From an uncultured Marinomonas sp. (GTDB taxonomy: Bacteria > Pseudomonadota > Gammaproteobacteria > Pseudomonadales > Marinomonadaceae): DNA of 64,000 nt. Shown piece after piece: positions 42,339 to 52,674 of the stretch. The stretch covers positions 62,001 to 126,000 of the forward strand of contig CANLRQ010000001.1 of NCBI GenBank assembly GCA_947493575.1, given 5' to 3'. Below the pieces are notes generated by a model. The model was given only the letters and a program-made list of their open reading frames with translations, made no database searches and was not told the origin of the DNA. Within the stretch, counting starts at the first letter, position 1. Every line of letters starts with the position of its first letter. A program made the position numbers and the translations under genes.

Positions 42339-43439
42339 ATGGATGTAAATTTAAAAATGTCATCTCAGCGTGCGTATCAAAGAACAGAGTTAATATCTCA
42401 GAGGACAATTTGGCGACCAGAAGCAGAGTCTAATGATGATCAAGCACAGCCAGCAAACAGTCAGCGTGCAGCCGTACTTTTCTCAACTCAGCAAGCAGTG
42501 ACTCAGTTAACTCAAAGCAATATGCAGTCTAGGCAAATAACAGAATCACCTGACCAAGTTGATCCCGCTCAAGTAGATTCAAGTCAAGAAATTGATGAAG
42601 AAGCGTCTCAAGATCCACGTTTAACTCAAATGAAGTCTCTACTGGAAAAAATGTTCGGTATCCAATTTACCTTGTATAAACATACAGATCCAACTTCAGA
42701 TGACGATACCGCCAATTTGGGCACTAATGATGACCCACAACAGCCCATTGAACGCTTTGACAGTAGTGGCCGACGCTTAGAACAAGTACAGCAAAGTTAC
42801 CATGAATTAAAAGAATTTGAACAAACCAGCTTTCAAGCAAGTGGAGACATTGTTCTACAGGATGGACGACGATTTAATATTGATTTCTCCTTAGATATGT
42901 CCCGTAGTCGTGAAGAGTCCTTCTATGGAGAAATCGTTCTTAGCGGCCAACAGGTCGATCCTCTCACGATTAACTTAAATGGAAATGTTGCACAACTAAG
43001 CCAAAACAAAGTCCAATTCGATATCAATAATGACGGAGAAAAGGATGAAGTCAGTTTTGCAACTGGTAACTCTGCATTTCTTGCTATTGATAAAAACGGC
43101 AATGGTACCATTGACGACGGTGGTGAATTATTCGGACCAGAATCAGGCAGTGGGTTCGCAGATTTAGCAAAATATGATGAAAATGATGATGGTATTATTG
43201 ATAGCCTAGACAGCATATTTTCTGAACTTGTACTCACCCAAAGAGATGAAGCAGGTAACGAGACGCTCATTTCCTTAGAAGAAGTAGGCATAGAAGCATT
43301 CCTACTCTCTTCACAGGATACAGAGTTCAGCTTGTTTAATCCTAAAGGTGAGCGTACTGGTATTATCCAAGAAACGGGCTTATACATTAAATCCGATGGC
43401 TCCGTTGATAGTATGCAGCATGTGGATCTTATTGTTTAG
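42339..43439 (+). CDS. Unknown protein with C-terminal EF-hand/calcium-like repeats
   Basis: 366 residues without a signal peptide or membrane segment. The N-terminal 130 residues are low-complexity (Gln/Ser/Asp-rich). A beta-rich middle region follows (FQASGDIVLQDGRRFNIDFS). The C-terminal part has Ca-binding-like loops: FDINNDGEKDEV, IDKNGNGTIDDGGELFGPES and DENDDGIIDSLDSIF. Such D-x-N-x-D-G-x-I-D loops bind calcium in dockerin and EF-hand proteins. Uncharacterised homologues occur widely in aquatic gammaproteobacteria. Function unknown; GGAG ribosome-binding site precedes the ATG. Confidence 0.65.
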   Translation: MDVNLKMSSQRAYQRTELISQRTIWRPEAESNDDQAQPANSQRAAVLFSTQQAVTQLTQSNMQSRQITESPDQVDPAQVDSSQEIDEEASQDPRLTQMKSLLEKMFGIQFTLYKHTDPTSDDDTANLGTNDDPQQPIERFDSSGRRLEQVQQSYHELKEFEQTSFQASGDIVLQDGRRFNIDFSLDMSRSREESFYGEIVLSGQQVDPLTINLNGNVAQLSQNKVQFDINNDGEKDEVSFATGNSAFLAIDKNGNGTIDDGGELFGPESGSGFADLAKYDENDDGIIDSLDSIFSELVLTQRDEAGNETLISLEEVGIEAFLLSSQDTEFSLFNPKGERTGIIQETGLYIKSDGSVDSMQHVDLIV

Positions 43440-43457
43440 CCAATAACGCTACACAGC

Positions 43458-44360
43458 CTACTTATTAATCGCGGTCTTGATGGTTGCGATTAATATTAAC
43501 GCGCCTCCTAAATATTGAAATATGGAGAGCGTCTCTCCTAACCATAAAATAGCAAACAAAGCGCCAAAAGCAGGCTCAGACCCCATTAATAAAGATACTT
43601 TTGTTGCCGAGGTACGTTTTAGTGCATAGTTTTGCGCAAAGAAAGCAAATACCGTACAAAATACTACGAGATACAGCGTTATCCACCAAAACTCAATGCT
43701 GTCAGGTAGTAGAGGAAAAGGCGTTCCTTCATTTAAAAACAACAAAGAAAATGCTCCTATCGCAACAATACCTGATTGCACCATGGTGATAGAAATTGCC
43801 GTCAGTTCTTTACTTTCCAGTGTTTTTTTCGTTACTACTACCATACAAGCTCGTAAGAAAGCCGCAAGCAGAATGTAACCATCACCTTGATTTAGCTGAA
43901 TATTCATGGAAACATTGAGAGTTAGCATACACACACCCACAACACTTATAACAGCAAACATACAAAGCGATCTATTTAGTGATCGACGATAAACCAGCCA
44001 TTCAACAAAAGGTGTTATCACTACACACAAACTGATAAGAAAAGCCGCATTTGAGGCCGTGGTGTATGCCACTCCAAAGGTTTCTGCTATAAAAATACCT
44101 AAAAGAATGACCCCTGTTGGTATCGCACTCTTCCAATCTTTTGCATGGCCTTTACGATAGTCTGCAACAAAGCAAGGGAGTAACAAAAAGAAAGTCAGTG
44201 AGAAACGAATTCCAATGAAACCTAATACCGAAACATATAACAGCGCATCTTTCGTTAATCCGTAACTTGTTCCCCAAAAAACGGCCACTGCAACCAATAA
44301 ACCTTCTGCGATGGGTAGGCGACCCAAAAGCGACTGTCGATCTATCGTACTTATATTCAT
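43458..44360 (-). CDS. DMT superfamily (EamA) transporter
   Basis: 300 residues, about ten membrane segments in two EamA repeats (LLVAVAVFWGTSYGLTKDAL at the start; GYILLAAFLRACMVVVTKKT in the second half). A small-metabolite exporter is likely but the substrate is unknown. It is divergent from the LysR regulator at 44498, its likely regulator. Confidence 0.88.
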   Translation of the reverse strand: MNISTIDRQSLLGRLPIAEGLLVAVAVFWGTSYGLTKDALLYVSVLGFIGIRFSLTFFLLLPCFVADYRKGHAKDWKSAIPTGVILLGIFIAETFGVAYTTASNAAFLISLCVVITPFVEWLVYRRSLNRSLCMFAVISVVGVCMLTLNVSMNIQLNQGDGYILLAAFLRACMVVVTKKTLESKELTAISITMVQSGIVAIGAFSLLFLNEGTPFPLLPDSIEFWWITLYLVVFCTVFAFFAQNYALKRTSATKVSLLMGSEPAFGALFAILWLGETLSIFQYLGGALILIATIKTAINK

Positions 44361-44497
44361 TTACCTCTCCTATTAGTAATAAGTGACTCATGCACTCAAT
44401 TAGTGTTACTAATGTTATTAGAAGACGTGAATCACCATAAGCTAGCCCTTAGGAACATAAGTTATTCCTTATAAACACAAATAAACTCATTACATTA

Positions 44498-45394
44498 ATG
44501 CCCGACCTTGCTGTGTTTGTTAGCGTTGTTGAGCAAGGGAATTTTACTCTAGCAGCAAAAAAATTAGGTTTAACACCTTCCGCTGTCAGTAAAAAGATAT
44601 CTCGCTTAGAGCACTTACTATCTACAAAATTATTCGAGCGTAGTACTCGGCTATTGGTCACCACAGATTCGGGCCTTGATATTTATCATCATGCTCAAAC
44701 CATGCTTTCTGCCGCAGACAAGGCAGTAAACGCCTCAAATTCATCCAGAACATTAGCCGTTGGGAAGTTAACCATTTCGACACCAAAAGCGTTTGGAAAA
44801 CACATTTTAGAACCGTTGTTTTATCCTTTTCTAGAGCAGTACCCAGACATTCAACTTTGCGTTAAGGTAACAGATCGCTTTATCGACCCAATTCAAGAAG
44901 AAGTGGACATCGCTTTTCGTTTAACTGACAACCCAACTCCAAGCTTGGTATCAAAAAAAATTGGCGAAGTTAAACTGGTGCTATGCGCTAGCCAAACATA
45001 TTTAGAGCAACATGGTGTCCCTCAACACCCAAACGACTTAAGAAAACACAGTTGTTTGTATCTTGGTGAGCAACCGCAAGACAATCATTGGAAATTTGTA
45101 AAAGGGGATGAAGAGGTTACAGTCGAAGTAGAGGGACGTTATGTCGTCAACCATTCGGCAATGCGCTTGAATGGTATCAAACAACATCTTGGTATTGGCT
45201 TACTCCCTGACTTCACGGTGATAAATGACCTTGCTGCTGGCGCTGTCATACAGATATTACCAACGTGGGAGATTAAAGAGAGCTATAACGGCATTATTAC
45301 TATGCAATTTGCTCCGTCAAAGTACCTTCCAAAAACATCCAGAGTCTTTATAGATTATATCGCAGATGCACTGAATGTAGGTTCAGCAATGTAA
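44498..45394 (+). CDS. LysR family transcriptional regulator
   Basis: 298 residues. HTH: FVSVVEQGNFTLAAKKLGLT, PSAVSKKISRLEHLLSTKLF. Substrate-binding domain: LTISTPKAFGKHILEPLFYP and EEVDIAFRLTDNPTPSLVSK. Close in style to the LysR at 22125. Divergent from the EamA transporter gene, so control of that gene is likely. Confidence 0.9.
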   Translation: MPDLAVFVSVVEQGNFTLAAKKLGLTPSAVSKKISRLEHLLSTKLFERSTRLLVTTDSGLDIYHHAQTMLSAADKAVNASNSSRTLAVGKLTISTPKAFGKHILEPLFYPFLEQYPDIQLCVKVTDRFIDPIQEEVDIAFRLTDNPTPSLVSKKIGEVKLVLCASQTYLEQHGVPQHPNDLRKHSCLYLGEQPQDNHWKFVKGDEEVTVEVEGRYVVNHSAMRLNGIKQHLGIGLLPDFTVINDLAAGAVIQILPTWEIKESYNGIITMQFAPSKYLPKTSRVFIDYIADALNVGSAM

Positions 45395-45437
45395 AACCGT
45401 ACAGATACAACGAATACTCTTTCATTACTGTTAAATA

Positions 45438-45929
45438 CTATAGATTCGGCGAAGCATGAACCATATGGATATGGGAAATACCATCTTCTAGATAGGGTTC
45501 AGAAATTGATGCAAAACCATGTTTTTCATAATAGGATTGCAATCGTAGCTGAGCGCCAATTTTTATTTCTTGGGCTGGCCACATACTAAAGGCATGCTCT
45601 ATAGCTAGGTCAATTAAATCATGCCCCAAACCTGAACCTCTCTGTTCTGGCGCTACAACCACTCGACCAATACTACTTTGCCCAACATAATATAAATCTG
45701 GTGCCAACAATCTGGCATAGGCTAGGAGCTTAGGCGAGTGATTTTCGGCTACAGGAATATCTGAGCCATCATACGCCATTAAATGTAGGCAACCTGTATG
45801 AATATCTAGATTATCCAGTTCAACAAAGGGACATTCCTGTTCAACGACAAAAACATTACAACGAAGCCTTAGTACTTGATAAAGCTCATAGTTTGACAGT
45901 TCATCAAAAGATTTTAATTGCCAATTCAT
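45438..45929 (-). CDS. elaA: ElaA-type GNAT acetyltransferase
   Basis: 163 residues. The start NWQLKSFDELSNYELYQVLR, RCNVFVVEQECPFVELDNLD and IGRVVVAPEQRGSGLGHDLI (acetyl-CoA binding) and AQLRLQSYYEKHGF are the signature of ElaA. The substrate is not known. Single gene, minus strand. Confidence 0.9.
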   Translation of the reverse strand: MNWQLKSFDELSNYELYQVLRLRCNVFVVEQECPFVELDNLDIHTGCLHLMAYDGSDIPVAENHSPKLLAYARLLAPDLYYVGQSSIGRVVVAPEQRGSGLGHDLIDLAIEHAFSMWPAQEIKIGAQLRLQSYYEKHGFASISEPYLEDGISHIHMVHASPNL

Positions 45930-46061
45930 AAAAGGAACCTATAAAAGAATAGAAATAAATCTAGCACGGTCAGACGTTTTATAACATGCAGGGGGATAAA
46001 GGTTACTAGTGAGTAGTCACCTGCTTTTTGAAATTGAAAATAGCATAATCATGTTAGAATG

Positions 46062-46160
46062 ATACAAAGCCCTATTAGGATAAGCCAATTACCATCATTT
46101 AGTAATTGACTGCATTGTGACGCGGCACTCAACAGGGCTCAATTTTATAAATTGAGCCCT
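46062..46160 (+). ncRNA. Candidate structured RNA with a hairpin shared with a mobile-element end
   Basis: After a promoter-like TAGAAT near 46055 the sequence has GCCCT at 46069 that can pair with AGGGC at 46134, a hairpin AATTAC/GTAATT inside, and a perfect 12-bp hairpin AGGGCTCAATTT / AAATTGAGCCCT at 46134-46160. The right half of that hairpin includes the first 7 bases of the family A element. No known RNA family; tRNA features are absent. Confidence 0.3.
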
Positions 46161-46241
46161 TTGCACAACTACTAAGCTTGCGAATGCTTTGTTAAAAACG
46201 GGCTCGTCTTATCATCGTTCATGACTTCATGCAAAAGTCTC
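46154..46241 (-). repeat. MITE family A, copy 8 (88 bp, reverse orientation)
   Basis: Starts GAGCCCTTTGCACAACTACT and ends CATGCAAAAGTCTC; the same short internally deleted form as at 24602. AAATT stands on both sides (46149-46153 and 46242-46246), an exact 5-bp target duplication. The right duplication contains the first two bases of the ugpQ stop codon complement. Confidence 0.9.
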
Positions 46242-46244
46242 AAA

Positions 46245-46982
46245 TTAAATAAGAGAGTCTTTCTGAGTTAGAAAAACTCTAGGATCATCGGTAATAATTG
46301 CGTCCATCCCCCAACCCCAATGTTGTTCAACTTCTGCAAGAGTGTTGGCGGTGTAGCACAGCAATTTGTAACCTGCTTCTTTAATCGCTATCGCTTTTTC
46401 TTTGCTCAGTTTTTCAAAATGACAATGCAAACTATATGCTTGAATTTGTTCTAATTCGAATTGCCAATTCTCAGGAATTTCTTCGTATAATTGAGCAAAA
46501 TGCCGTTCCGGATTTAATTCATGGCAACGCTGTAAAATGGCTTTATTAAAACTAGAAATAAGCAATTTATCATTATTTTTCCAATGCGCTTGTAAACTCG
46601 ACAACACATTAGGAACAATCGTATTCACGTCACCTTCATCAAATTTAATTTCTAAATTCAAACCAAGCCCTAGGTCCTGAATGCACAATAAAGCATCCGC
46701 TAAAGTTGGGATCGGCTCACCACTAAAGCGCTCGTCAAACCAACTACCCGCATCTAAGCCTGTGAGATAAGGTAATGTCGCCTCCGCTGTTACCCCTGAG
46801 CCATTAGTACATCGATCCAACTCATTATCGTGAAATATGACCAGACTGCCATCAGCGATCACACACACATCTATTTCTACCCATTCTACTCCAGTAGCTG
46901 CCGCAGCCTTTATAGCAGCTAACGTATTCTCAGGTGCTAATAATGCGGCACCTCGATGACCAATAACATTCACATTTAACAT
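46245..46982 (-). CDS. ugpQ: Glycerophosphodiester phosphodiesterase, cytoplasmic type
   Basis: 245 residues of the GDPD TIM-barrel family. The HR...E...N motif GHRGAALLAPENTLAAIKAA, the metal ligands in WVEIDVCVIADGSLVIFHDN and the ELDRCTNGSG loop are intact. It hydrolyses glycerophosphodiesters from phospholipid turnover to glycerol-3-phosphate plus alcohol. No signal peptide, so the cytoplasmic UgpQ type. A family A element abuts its 3' end. Confidence 0.92.
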   Translation of the reverse strand: MLNVNVIGHRGAALLAPENTLAAIKAAAATGVEWVEIDVCVIADGSLVIFHDNELDRCTNGSGVTAEATLPYLTGLDAGSWFDERFSGEPIPTLADALLCIQDLGLGLNLEIKFDEGDVNTIVPNVLSSLQAHWKNNDKLLISSFNKAILQRCHELNPERHFAQLYEEIPENWQFELEQIQAYSLHCHFEKLSKEKAIAIKEAGYKLLCYTANTLAEVEQHWGWGMDAIITDDPRVFLTQKDSLI

Positions 46983-47169
46983 AATCGTCTCATAAAGGTT
47001 GTTGAAATAAAGACATAAATCTATGATGTTTAAGGCAGTGCTTTAAATTAAATTGAACAACCAAGTCCTAAGTCTTCTTCATGACAATTCCTGTAGTAAT
47101 GGCACTAAGCTCACATTATAAGGTGGTCAATTGATAAATTTTCAGCGCCTAACAATTAATTTTTCATAC

Positions 47170-47251
47170 TGAGACCTTTGCGCCAAGTCATGAGCATTTT
47201 GAGCCTATTTTTAACCAAGTATTAACAAGCGTAATAGTCATACAAGGCCTC
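47170..47251 (+). repeat. MITE family A, copy 9 (deleted form)
   Basis: Ends GAGACCTTTGCGCCAAGTCA and CATACAAGGCCTC; inside gagcattttgagcctatttt and aaccaagtattaacaagcg. Here the deleted part is the gataagacgagg-side segment rather than the one missing at 24602. Flanks atact and atatt match 4 of 5. Confidence 0.8.
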
Positions 47252-47536
47252 ATATTGTCAAAATAAAATCAGTCATAATTGTATCGCTGATTTGGGTATG
47301 CATTCTAAAGGCTCTTATTCACTTTCCCAAATAACATTTTCAGTTTGATGAAAGAAGTGTTCACACTCATTAAAAAATGACTAACGGATATAAGAAGTGA
47401 GATAAAAAAATAGCGGCATTAAGTAGGCAGGGAAGTAAACGGACGAGAACAAGATATAAGACTACCTGCTGAGATAGCCTTCTCTTCAAAGATAAAAACG
47501 TTTCCTAAACGCTAAAAAGATAGAAAAACAGGCGAA
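47252..47536. other. Gene-free stretch downstream of the hybrid kinase
   Basis: About 285 bp. Contains CTTATTCACTTTCCC at 47314, a likely damaged family B end. The rest is AT-rich with no clear gene, hairpin or promoter. Confidence 0.4.
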
Positions 47537-50500
47537 TTACACTAACAATTCTAACTCGACTTTCAAGTCACCAAATTCTGTTTCTATACGCGAGACCATT
47601 TCCAGTAACTCGTTATGTGCGATATCGCTTTCGCTTAATTTTGCCGAGGACTCTAGCTCGAAAGACGCTAGTCGCATTCTTTCACCTGCGACTTCTGCGG
47701 ATGAGCCTTTCAACTTATGAGCTTGTTTGGACAGCTCGGCCCTATCACCTGATACTGCAATCGCTTTTAATGCCTCTAATTGCGATGAGGCTTCTTTAAT
47801 AAATTCTCTTGATACGATGGAAATTAATTGATTATTATTTCCCATTCGACTAAAAAAATTCTCTTTGTCAAAGACTACACTTTCACATTGTTGCATGGCT
47901 TCATCCTGAGTGTCTGTCTGTATTAGTTCTTTATTATTTAACCAATACCGTATTTTTTCAATCAAAACAGCTTGATCAATGGGCTTCGGCATAAAATCAT
48001 CCATACCAGCAGCGATACAAACCTTGTCCTCTCCCTTCATCGCATTTGCACTTAACGCAATTATTGGCACATTTGGTGACGTTTCAGAAAGCTTAGGAGT
48101 GAGTTTTCGAATACGCCTCGTTGCTTCGTAACCATCCATAATTGGCATCTGGCAATCCATAAAGATTAGGTCAAAATGAAAATCTTGCACCTCTTTTACT
48201 GCTTCTTCCCCATTATTTGCAATTGTTACATGTAACCCTCTCATTTCTAATAACCCACGCCCGACAATTTGGTTTGTAATGTTATCTTCTACAAGCAACA
48301 CCTTTTTATCAAATTGATCTTGCTGCGATGGTTCTTCTATCTCTATTGAAGACTCAGTCATATCATCCGTTACCATTTCTTTATTAGTTAAAACCGCTAA
48401 CAACTCAGACTTTCTCACTGGTTTCGTTAAGCGATCTAAATACAATCCATAATCTGTTTTATCATTACGGTAAATAGGAAGAGAATTGGTTAATAAAACA
48501 CGCTTGATACTCTGCCTTTTACAGACAAAAAACCAAATTTCCTGCATTTTTGCATTTGTTTGGGACAAAACATTTTGATCTTCTAATACCAATTGAAATG
48601 GCATCTCTTTATTTTGATAACTTTCTATAGCGGTTGAAAAACTATCAAAGGTTTGGCATTCCACATTACATGAGGCTAATAATTCAGACAGGTATTGACT
48701 GAGTTTTTTACTTTCTGTAAGAAGTAACACTCTTGAAAAGCTCACTTTCGAAGCTTGCGACGACGTATTCTCATGGGGGATGAACTCTTGTAATCGCAAA
48801 CTTACCCAAAACGTTGACCCATATTCAACTTCACTGGTTACGCCAATACTCCCGCCCATCATGCGAATCAACTCTTTACTAATTGCCAGACCTAAACCCG
48901 TTCCTCCAAACCTTCGTGTTGTCGAGCTATCCGCCTGCTTAAAACGAGAGAAGAGTTTTTGTTGTTGCTCATAGGAAATACCAACCCCTGTATCTTCAAT
49001 AGATAGGTCTATCTGTAAATACCCACCTTGAACACTCTTTGTCGTCACTGAAACACTGACATCACCCAACTGAGTGAACTTGATCGCATTACCAATCAGA
49101 TTCATTAAGACTTGTCGAACTCTGACACGGTCGCCAATAACTGTCGTACGCTTAGGAACAGTGAGAGGGCAATTTAATTCGATGTCTTTTTCATGGGCTT
49201 TAACGGCTAATGTTTGCCCTACATTCTCAATCAATTCAACAATATCAAATTCATTATTGTCCAACTCCATATCACCCACCTCAATTTTCGATAGGTCGAG
49301 TATGTCATTAATGATATCCAATAAAGACTCAGCACTGCTGTGAGACAATTGCACAATTTTCTTTTGGTCAGGTTGCAATATAGATTGATCAAGTAAAGAC
49401 AGAGATCCAATAACACCATTTAATGGCGTTCTGATCTCATGGCTCATATTTGCTAAAAATTCACTTTTGGCCCTATTAGCAGCTTCCGCTTCTAAAGTTG
49501 CTCTACTTTTTACACTTTCTGATTCAACCAGAGATTGATTTAGCAATGAAAGGTCACGGGTTCTTTCTAGTACTTCTTGTTCCATTTGAGCCGTTTTGCT
49601 GGCAGTTAAGATAAGAAACCAACCAAACAATCCCGTTAATAACAAACCACCCGCTAGTACAAAGTGCGTACTCCAAGGGTGATAAATATTATATTCATGG
49701 CTGGTCTGCACAAGCTCCCAGGATGACTCTCCAATCGATATAGTATGACGAGAGATCATGGGGAAATCGTTCTTATTCAAACGAGAAAAGAACTCTTCTA
49801 TTGATGCATTTCTGGGGTCTTGCATCGCCAATATGTGTGGTGTGTCTTGGCTGCTATCATGATGCAGTAAATAAAATGCCGTGTGAGGCAGCTCTTTCGC
49901 AGCTCCATATAAAACATTTGATAGCTCGGTGACAGACACGACAGCGGTAGCATAACCGTCTAAACTATCAAGGTTAGATGATTCTGTCAGTTCCTCGATA
50001 GGAACATTAAATACAGGTAAAAATATCAATTCACCTATACTTTCTTCTTGTCCGTCTTTTTGAACCAGCTGAATCGGTTTTGTGGCAGTAACCGTTCTCG
50101 TTTGAAACGCTGTGTCCAATGCTACTTTACGAGTTGCTTGAGAATACACATCATAACCAAGTGCTTTATAATTTAATGCCGACGGCTCAATAAAACTCAC
50201 AACAACATGTTGAGATCGCTGCTGTACAGGAATCACTTCAGACTTAGCATTCCGCTCATAAATAAATAGTTCTGGGTCAAAGTAGGCTTCCTTCAAAAAA
50301 CTATCCCACTCTTTAACTTCATCACCTGTGATTTTTTTATTCCATGACAACCCTAAAATTGCAGGATCGCGAGACATGACGCCGAGAGTATAATCACGGA
50401 AGTTTTCTTTAGTAACACCATCTACAGCCTGAACAAAACCAGCTAATCCATATAACGAGTTTATTGAATTATCAACTCTCGCTTGTAAAGACAGGGCCAA

Positions 50501-51175
50501 CATTTCAGCATTTTTATCAAATTCATTCTTTTGTTTAGCATGATCAAAATCAAACGCTACCCATGAAACACCAGCAGTTACTAAGGAGATAAACAATAAA
50601 GTTGTAATAAATTGCTTAAGTTTTGGAAAGTCACTTTTTGCTAATGCTGGAAAGGCTGCTAGTAGCCATGGGGTAACAACGATCACTCCTATCGCATCGC
50701 CTATCCACCAATTTAACCAATTACTTAAAAAGTCCTCTATTCCTATAAAACCAAAATACAATAGCCCCACACAACCAATTGAAGCTGACACTAGAGTACT
50801 TACAACAGCACCAAGGAAAATAAAAAGTAAAACTGTCTTAGGTTTATAAAAATCAAATGGAGTGCCAATAAAGACCGTAATTAAAAAATACCCTATTGCC
50901 GCCTGCAACATGGCACCAAGGCCAATCAATATCATGAGGGGCAGAAAAACACTCCCCTCTGAAACGTATGTAATGTATAAATTAACGAGAACACTTCCCA
51001 AGAAAACACCGGGTAATACCCTCCATGACCAACCTAATAAAACACCAAGCGCTAAGCCCGATGCCGGCCAAATTACAGTGGAATACCCTGGAGGTATGGC
51101 AATGTTATGACTAATTGCCCCCAATACAAAATACAGTAAAGTAGTAAAAAATAGAGGAAATAGAAGTTTCTTCAT
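47537..51175 (-). CDS. MASE1-CHASE hybrid histidine kinase with two receiver regions and HPt
   Basis: 1212 residues, the longest gene here. N-terminal MASE1 multi-spanning sensor (about residues 1-200), a CHASE domain (about 225-500), a further membrane segment (about 507-526), HisKA with [20 protein letters not shown], HATPase_c with [11 protein letters not shown] and [20 protein letters not shown] first receiver-like region lacks the acceptor Asp (LVLEDQNV) and looks inactive; the second is complete ([20 protein letters not shown]). A C-terminal HPt domain has [16 protein letters not shown]. The output regulator must be elsewhere. Confidence 0.93.
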   Translation of the reverse strand: MKKLLFPLFFTTLLYFVLGAISHNIAIPPGYSTVIWPASGLALGVLLGWSWRVLPGVFLGSVLVNLYITYVSEGSVFLPLMILIGLGAMLQAAIGYFLITVFIGTPFDFYKPKTVLLFIFLGAVVSTLVSASIGCVGLLYFGFIGIEDFLSNWLNWWIGDAIGVIVVTPWLLAAFPALAKSDFPKLKQFITTLLFISLVTAGVSWVAFDFDHAKQKNEFDKNAEMLALSLQARVDNSINSLYGLAGFVQAVDGVTKENFRDYTLGVMSRDPAILGLSWNKKITGDEVKEWDSFLKEAYFDPELFIYERNAKSEVIPVQQRSQHVVVSFIEPSALNYKALGYDVYSQATRKVALDTAFQTRTVTATKPIQLVQKDGQEESIGELIFLPVFNVPIEELTESSNLDSLDGYATAVVSVTELSNVLYGAAKELPHTAFYLLHHDSSQDTPHILAMQDPRNASIEEFFSRLNKNDFPMISRHTISIGESSWELVQTSHEYNIYHPWSTHFVLAGGLLLTGLFGWFLILTASKTAQMEQEVLERTRDLSLLNQSLVESESVKSRATLEAEAANRAKSEFLANMSHEIRTPLNGVIGSLSLLDQSILQPDQKKIVQLSHSSAESLLDIINDILDLSKIEVGDMELDNNEFDIVELIENVGQTLAVKAHEKDIELNCPLTVPKRTTVIGDRVRVRQVLMNLIGNAIKFTQLGDVSVSVTTKSVQGGYLQIDLSIEDTGVGISYEQQQKLFSRFKQADSSTTRRFGGTGLGLAISKELIRMMGGSIGVTSEVEYGSTFWVSLRLQEFIPHENTSSQASKVSFSRVLLLTESKKLSQYLSELLASCNVECQTFDSFSTAIESYQNKEMPFQLVLEDQNVLSQTNAKMQEIWFFVCKRQSIKRVLLTNSLPIYRNDKTDYGLYLDRLTKPVRKSELLAVLTNKEMVTDDMTESSIEIEEPSQQDQFDKKVLLVEDNITNQIVGRGLLEMRGLHVTIANNGEEAVKEVQDFHFDLIFMDCQMPIMDGYEATRRIRKLTPKLSETSPNVPIIALSANAMKGEDKVCIAAGMDDFMPKPIDQAVLIEKIRYWLNNKELIQTDTQDEAMQQCESVVFDKENFFSRMGNNNQLISIVSREFIKEASSQLEALKAIAVSGDRAELSKQAHKLKGSSAEVAGERMRLASFELESSAKLSESDIAHNELLEMVSRIETEFGDLKVELELLV

Positions 51176-51422
51176 ATAAAGAGTCTGTTTTTAAAAAATA
51201 AAGCGGTAAATAACTCATTGGACAGTTCATTTATGGCATCACAAGGGTAACATAACTCTCTGTCTGAAAAGGTATTGTTGAGTATCCCTAAAAATCCATT
51301 CAAGAAAAAGTAAAGTAACGTAAACAAACCCATTACTCATCACACTCTAGAAATAAACATCTTGATCATTTATTAAAGTTAGACACAATCATCACTTATT
51401 TAAAGCTAACAACGAGGTTATT

Positions 51423-52505
51423 TTGCAATTATTAAGAATCGAGTGCCTTGGTAAGGAACTGCGTTTAGAAGCAACTATGTCAGGTTGGCAAGCATTGTAT
51501 TGGGATAATCAATTAGTTTCACAACTTAATGCCAGTGCAGATAGAGGGCCAAACACTCAACATACGTTTACGCTCCAATCAAATCAAGGAACCATAGAAT
51601 GCCAATTAGACATCGAACTCTCATGGCAACCTTTCCTACTACATTACCAATTAAGCATAAACAATAGCCACGTTTCACAAGGCGAAATAACAACTAAAGA
51701 CATTGAAAAACAGGAAGTGGTCAATCGACCTATAGAAAAAAAGAAATTCAGTTTTATTGGTATCGGCTCTTTTGCACTCAAGATGTTAAAAAGTGCTAAA
51801 GCCATTAAAGTATTATTTGCCGCGGGCTCCCTTGCTGCCTATTCATGGCTATTTTCTTTGGAATTTGCCATTGCTCTTATTCTTTGCCTTGTTTTCCATG
51901 AATACGGTCACATCCGAGCGATGAAATATTTTGGCATGAAAACAAAAGGCATTTACCTTATTCCATTTATCGGAGGTTTAGCACTTTCTGAAAGCAAGAT
52001 AAACACACGTTGGCAAGATGTTGTAATCGCAATTATGGGGCCTTTCTTTGGCTTGATGTTATCCATTGCCAGCTTATTTATTTATTGGATAACCGATATT
52101 GAGCTATTTGCCGGTATTGCAACCTTCAACGCTCTACTTAACCTATTCAATCTGCTACCTGTTTTACCATTAGACGGTGGGCATATTTTGAAAAGTGTCG
52201 CTTTCTCTATGAACTCAATCTTTGGGCTCATTACCTGTGTGTGTGGCGCGTTATTGGGGATTGCTGCAAGCTATTATTTTGGTTTTGCTTTATTAGGTTT
52301 TATTCTATTTATTGGTATGTTTGAAATTCTGTTTGAATGGAGAGATCGCCACCATAGTTCCTTGCTGCCGCTGGATAGATATGGACAAACAGTGTCTGCT
52401 GTTTGGTACATAATCACAGTCGCACTATTATGTTCCATTATTTATCTTTTAGGATCTACTGGGAATCAAGCGCTTGCTATCCCATTAATATTACTTGGAG
52501 CTTAA
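51423..52505 (+). CDS. Site-2 protease family (M50) membrane metalloprotease
   Basis: 360 residues from a TTG at 51423. An N-terminal soluble beta-rich region of about 120 residues is followed by membrane segments. The zinc motif HEYGH is in LVFHEYGHIRAMKYFGMKTK and the second active-site motif in LLPVLPLDGGHILKSVAFSM, so the protease looks active. M50 enzymes cut membrane-embedded substrates such as anti-sigma factors; no such partner is adjacent. The stop codon is followed directly by a family B fragment. Confidence 0.85.
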   Translation: MQLLRIECLGKELRLEATMSGWQALYWDNQLVSQLNASADRGPNTQHTFTLQSNQGTIECQLDIELSWQPFLLHYQLSINNSHVSQGEITTKDIEKQEVVNRPIEKKKFSFIGIGSFALKMLKSAKAIKVLFAAGSLAAYSWLFSLEFAIALILCLVFHEYGHIRAMKYFGMKTKGIYLIPFIGGLALSESKINTRWQDVVIAIMGPFFGLMLSIASLFIYWITDIELFAGIATFNALLNLFNLLPVLPLDGGHILKSVAFSMNSIFGLITCVCGALLGIAASYYFGFALLGFILFIGMFEILFEWRDRHHSSLLPLDRYGQTVSAVWYIITVALLCSIIYLLGSTGNQALAIPLILLGA

Positions 52506-52531
52506 GGCAAGAGAACTTATTCGCACCATCC
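52506..52531 (-). repeat. MITE family B, right-end fragment
   Basis: GGCAAGAGAACTTATTCGCA then CCATCC, a slightly damaged right end. It begins immediately after the stop codon of the M50 protease gene. No left end is present. Confidence 0.65.
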
Positions 52532-52570
52532 CTCGGCTAAACATAAAACCCCAAACACCAGACATAAAAA

Positions 52571-52598
52571 AACCCTACAGAATCAATCCTGTAGGGTT
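52571..52598. terminator. Terminator hairpin between the M50 gene and tRNA-Phe
   Basis: AACCCTACAG and CTGTAGGGTT form a 10-bp stem with an 8-base loop; an A run lies on the left (T run on the minus strand). It can end minus-strand transcripts from the tRNA side and, less strongly, plus-strand ones. Confidence 0.75.
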
Positions 52599-52637
52599 CT
52601 ACTTCTTCAAATTGCTCTATTTGCAGAAGCTTAAACG

Positions 52638-52669
52638 AAAAAAGGCCAGCTTTAAAAGCTGACCTTTTT
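52638..52669 (-). terminator. Terminator of tRNA-Phe
   Basis: AAAAGGCCAGCTTT and AAAGCTGACCTTTTT pair with one mismatch; on the minus strand it comes 6 bp after the tRNA 3' end and is followed by a T run. Confidence 0.85.
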
Positions 52670-52674
52670 AATCA

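Noticed and set aside
46069..46140. tRNA-like fold of about 70 nt (GCCCTAT...AGGGC)
   Set aside because: No TTCRA T-loop, no anticodon arm of the right size and no CCA; only the outer stem resembles a tRNA.
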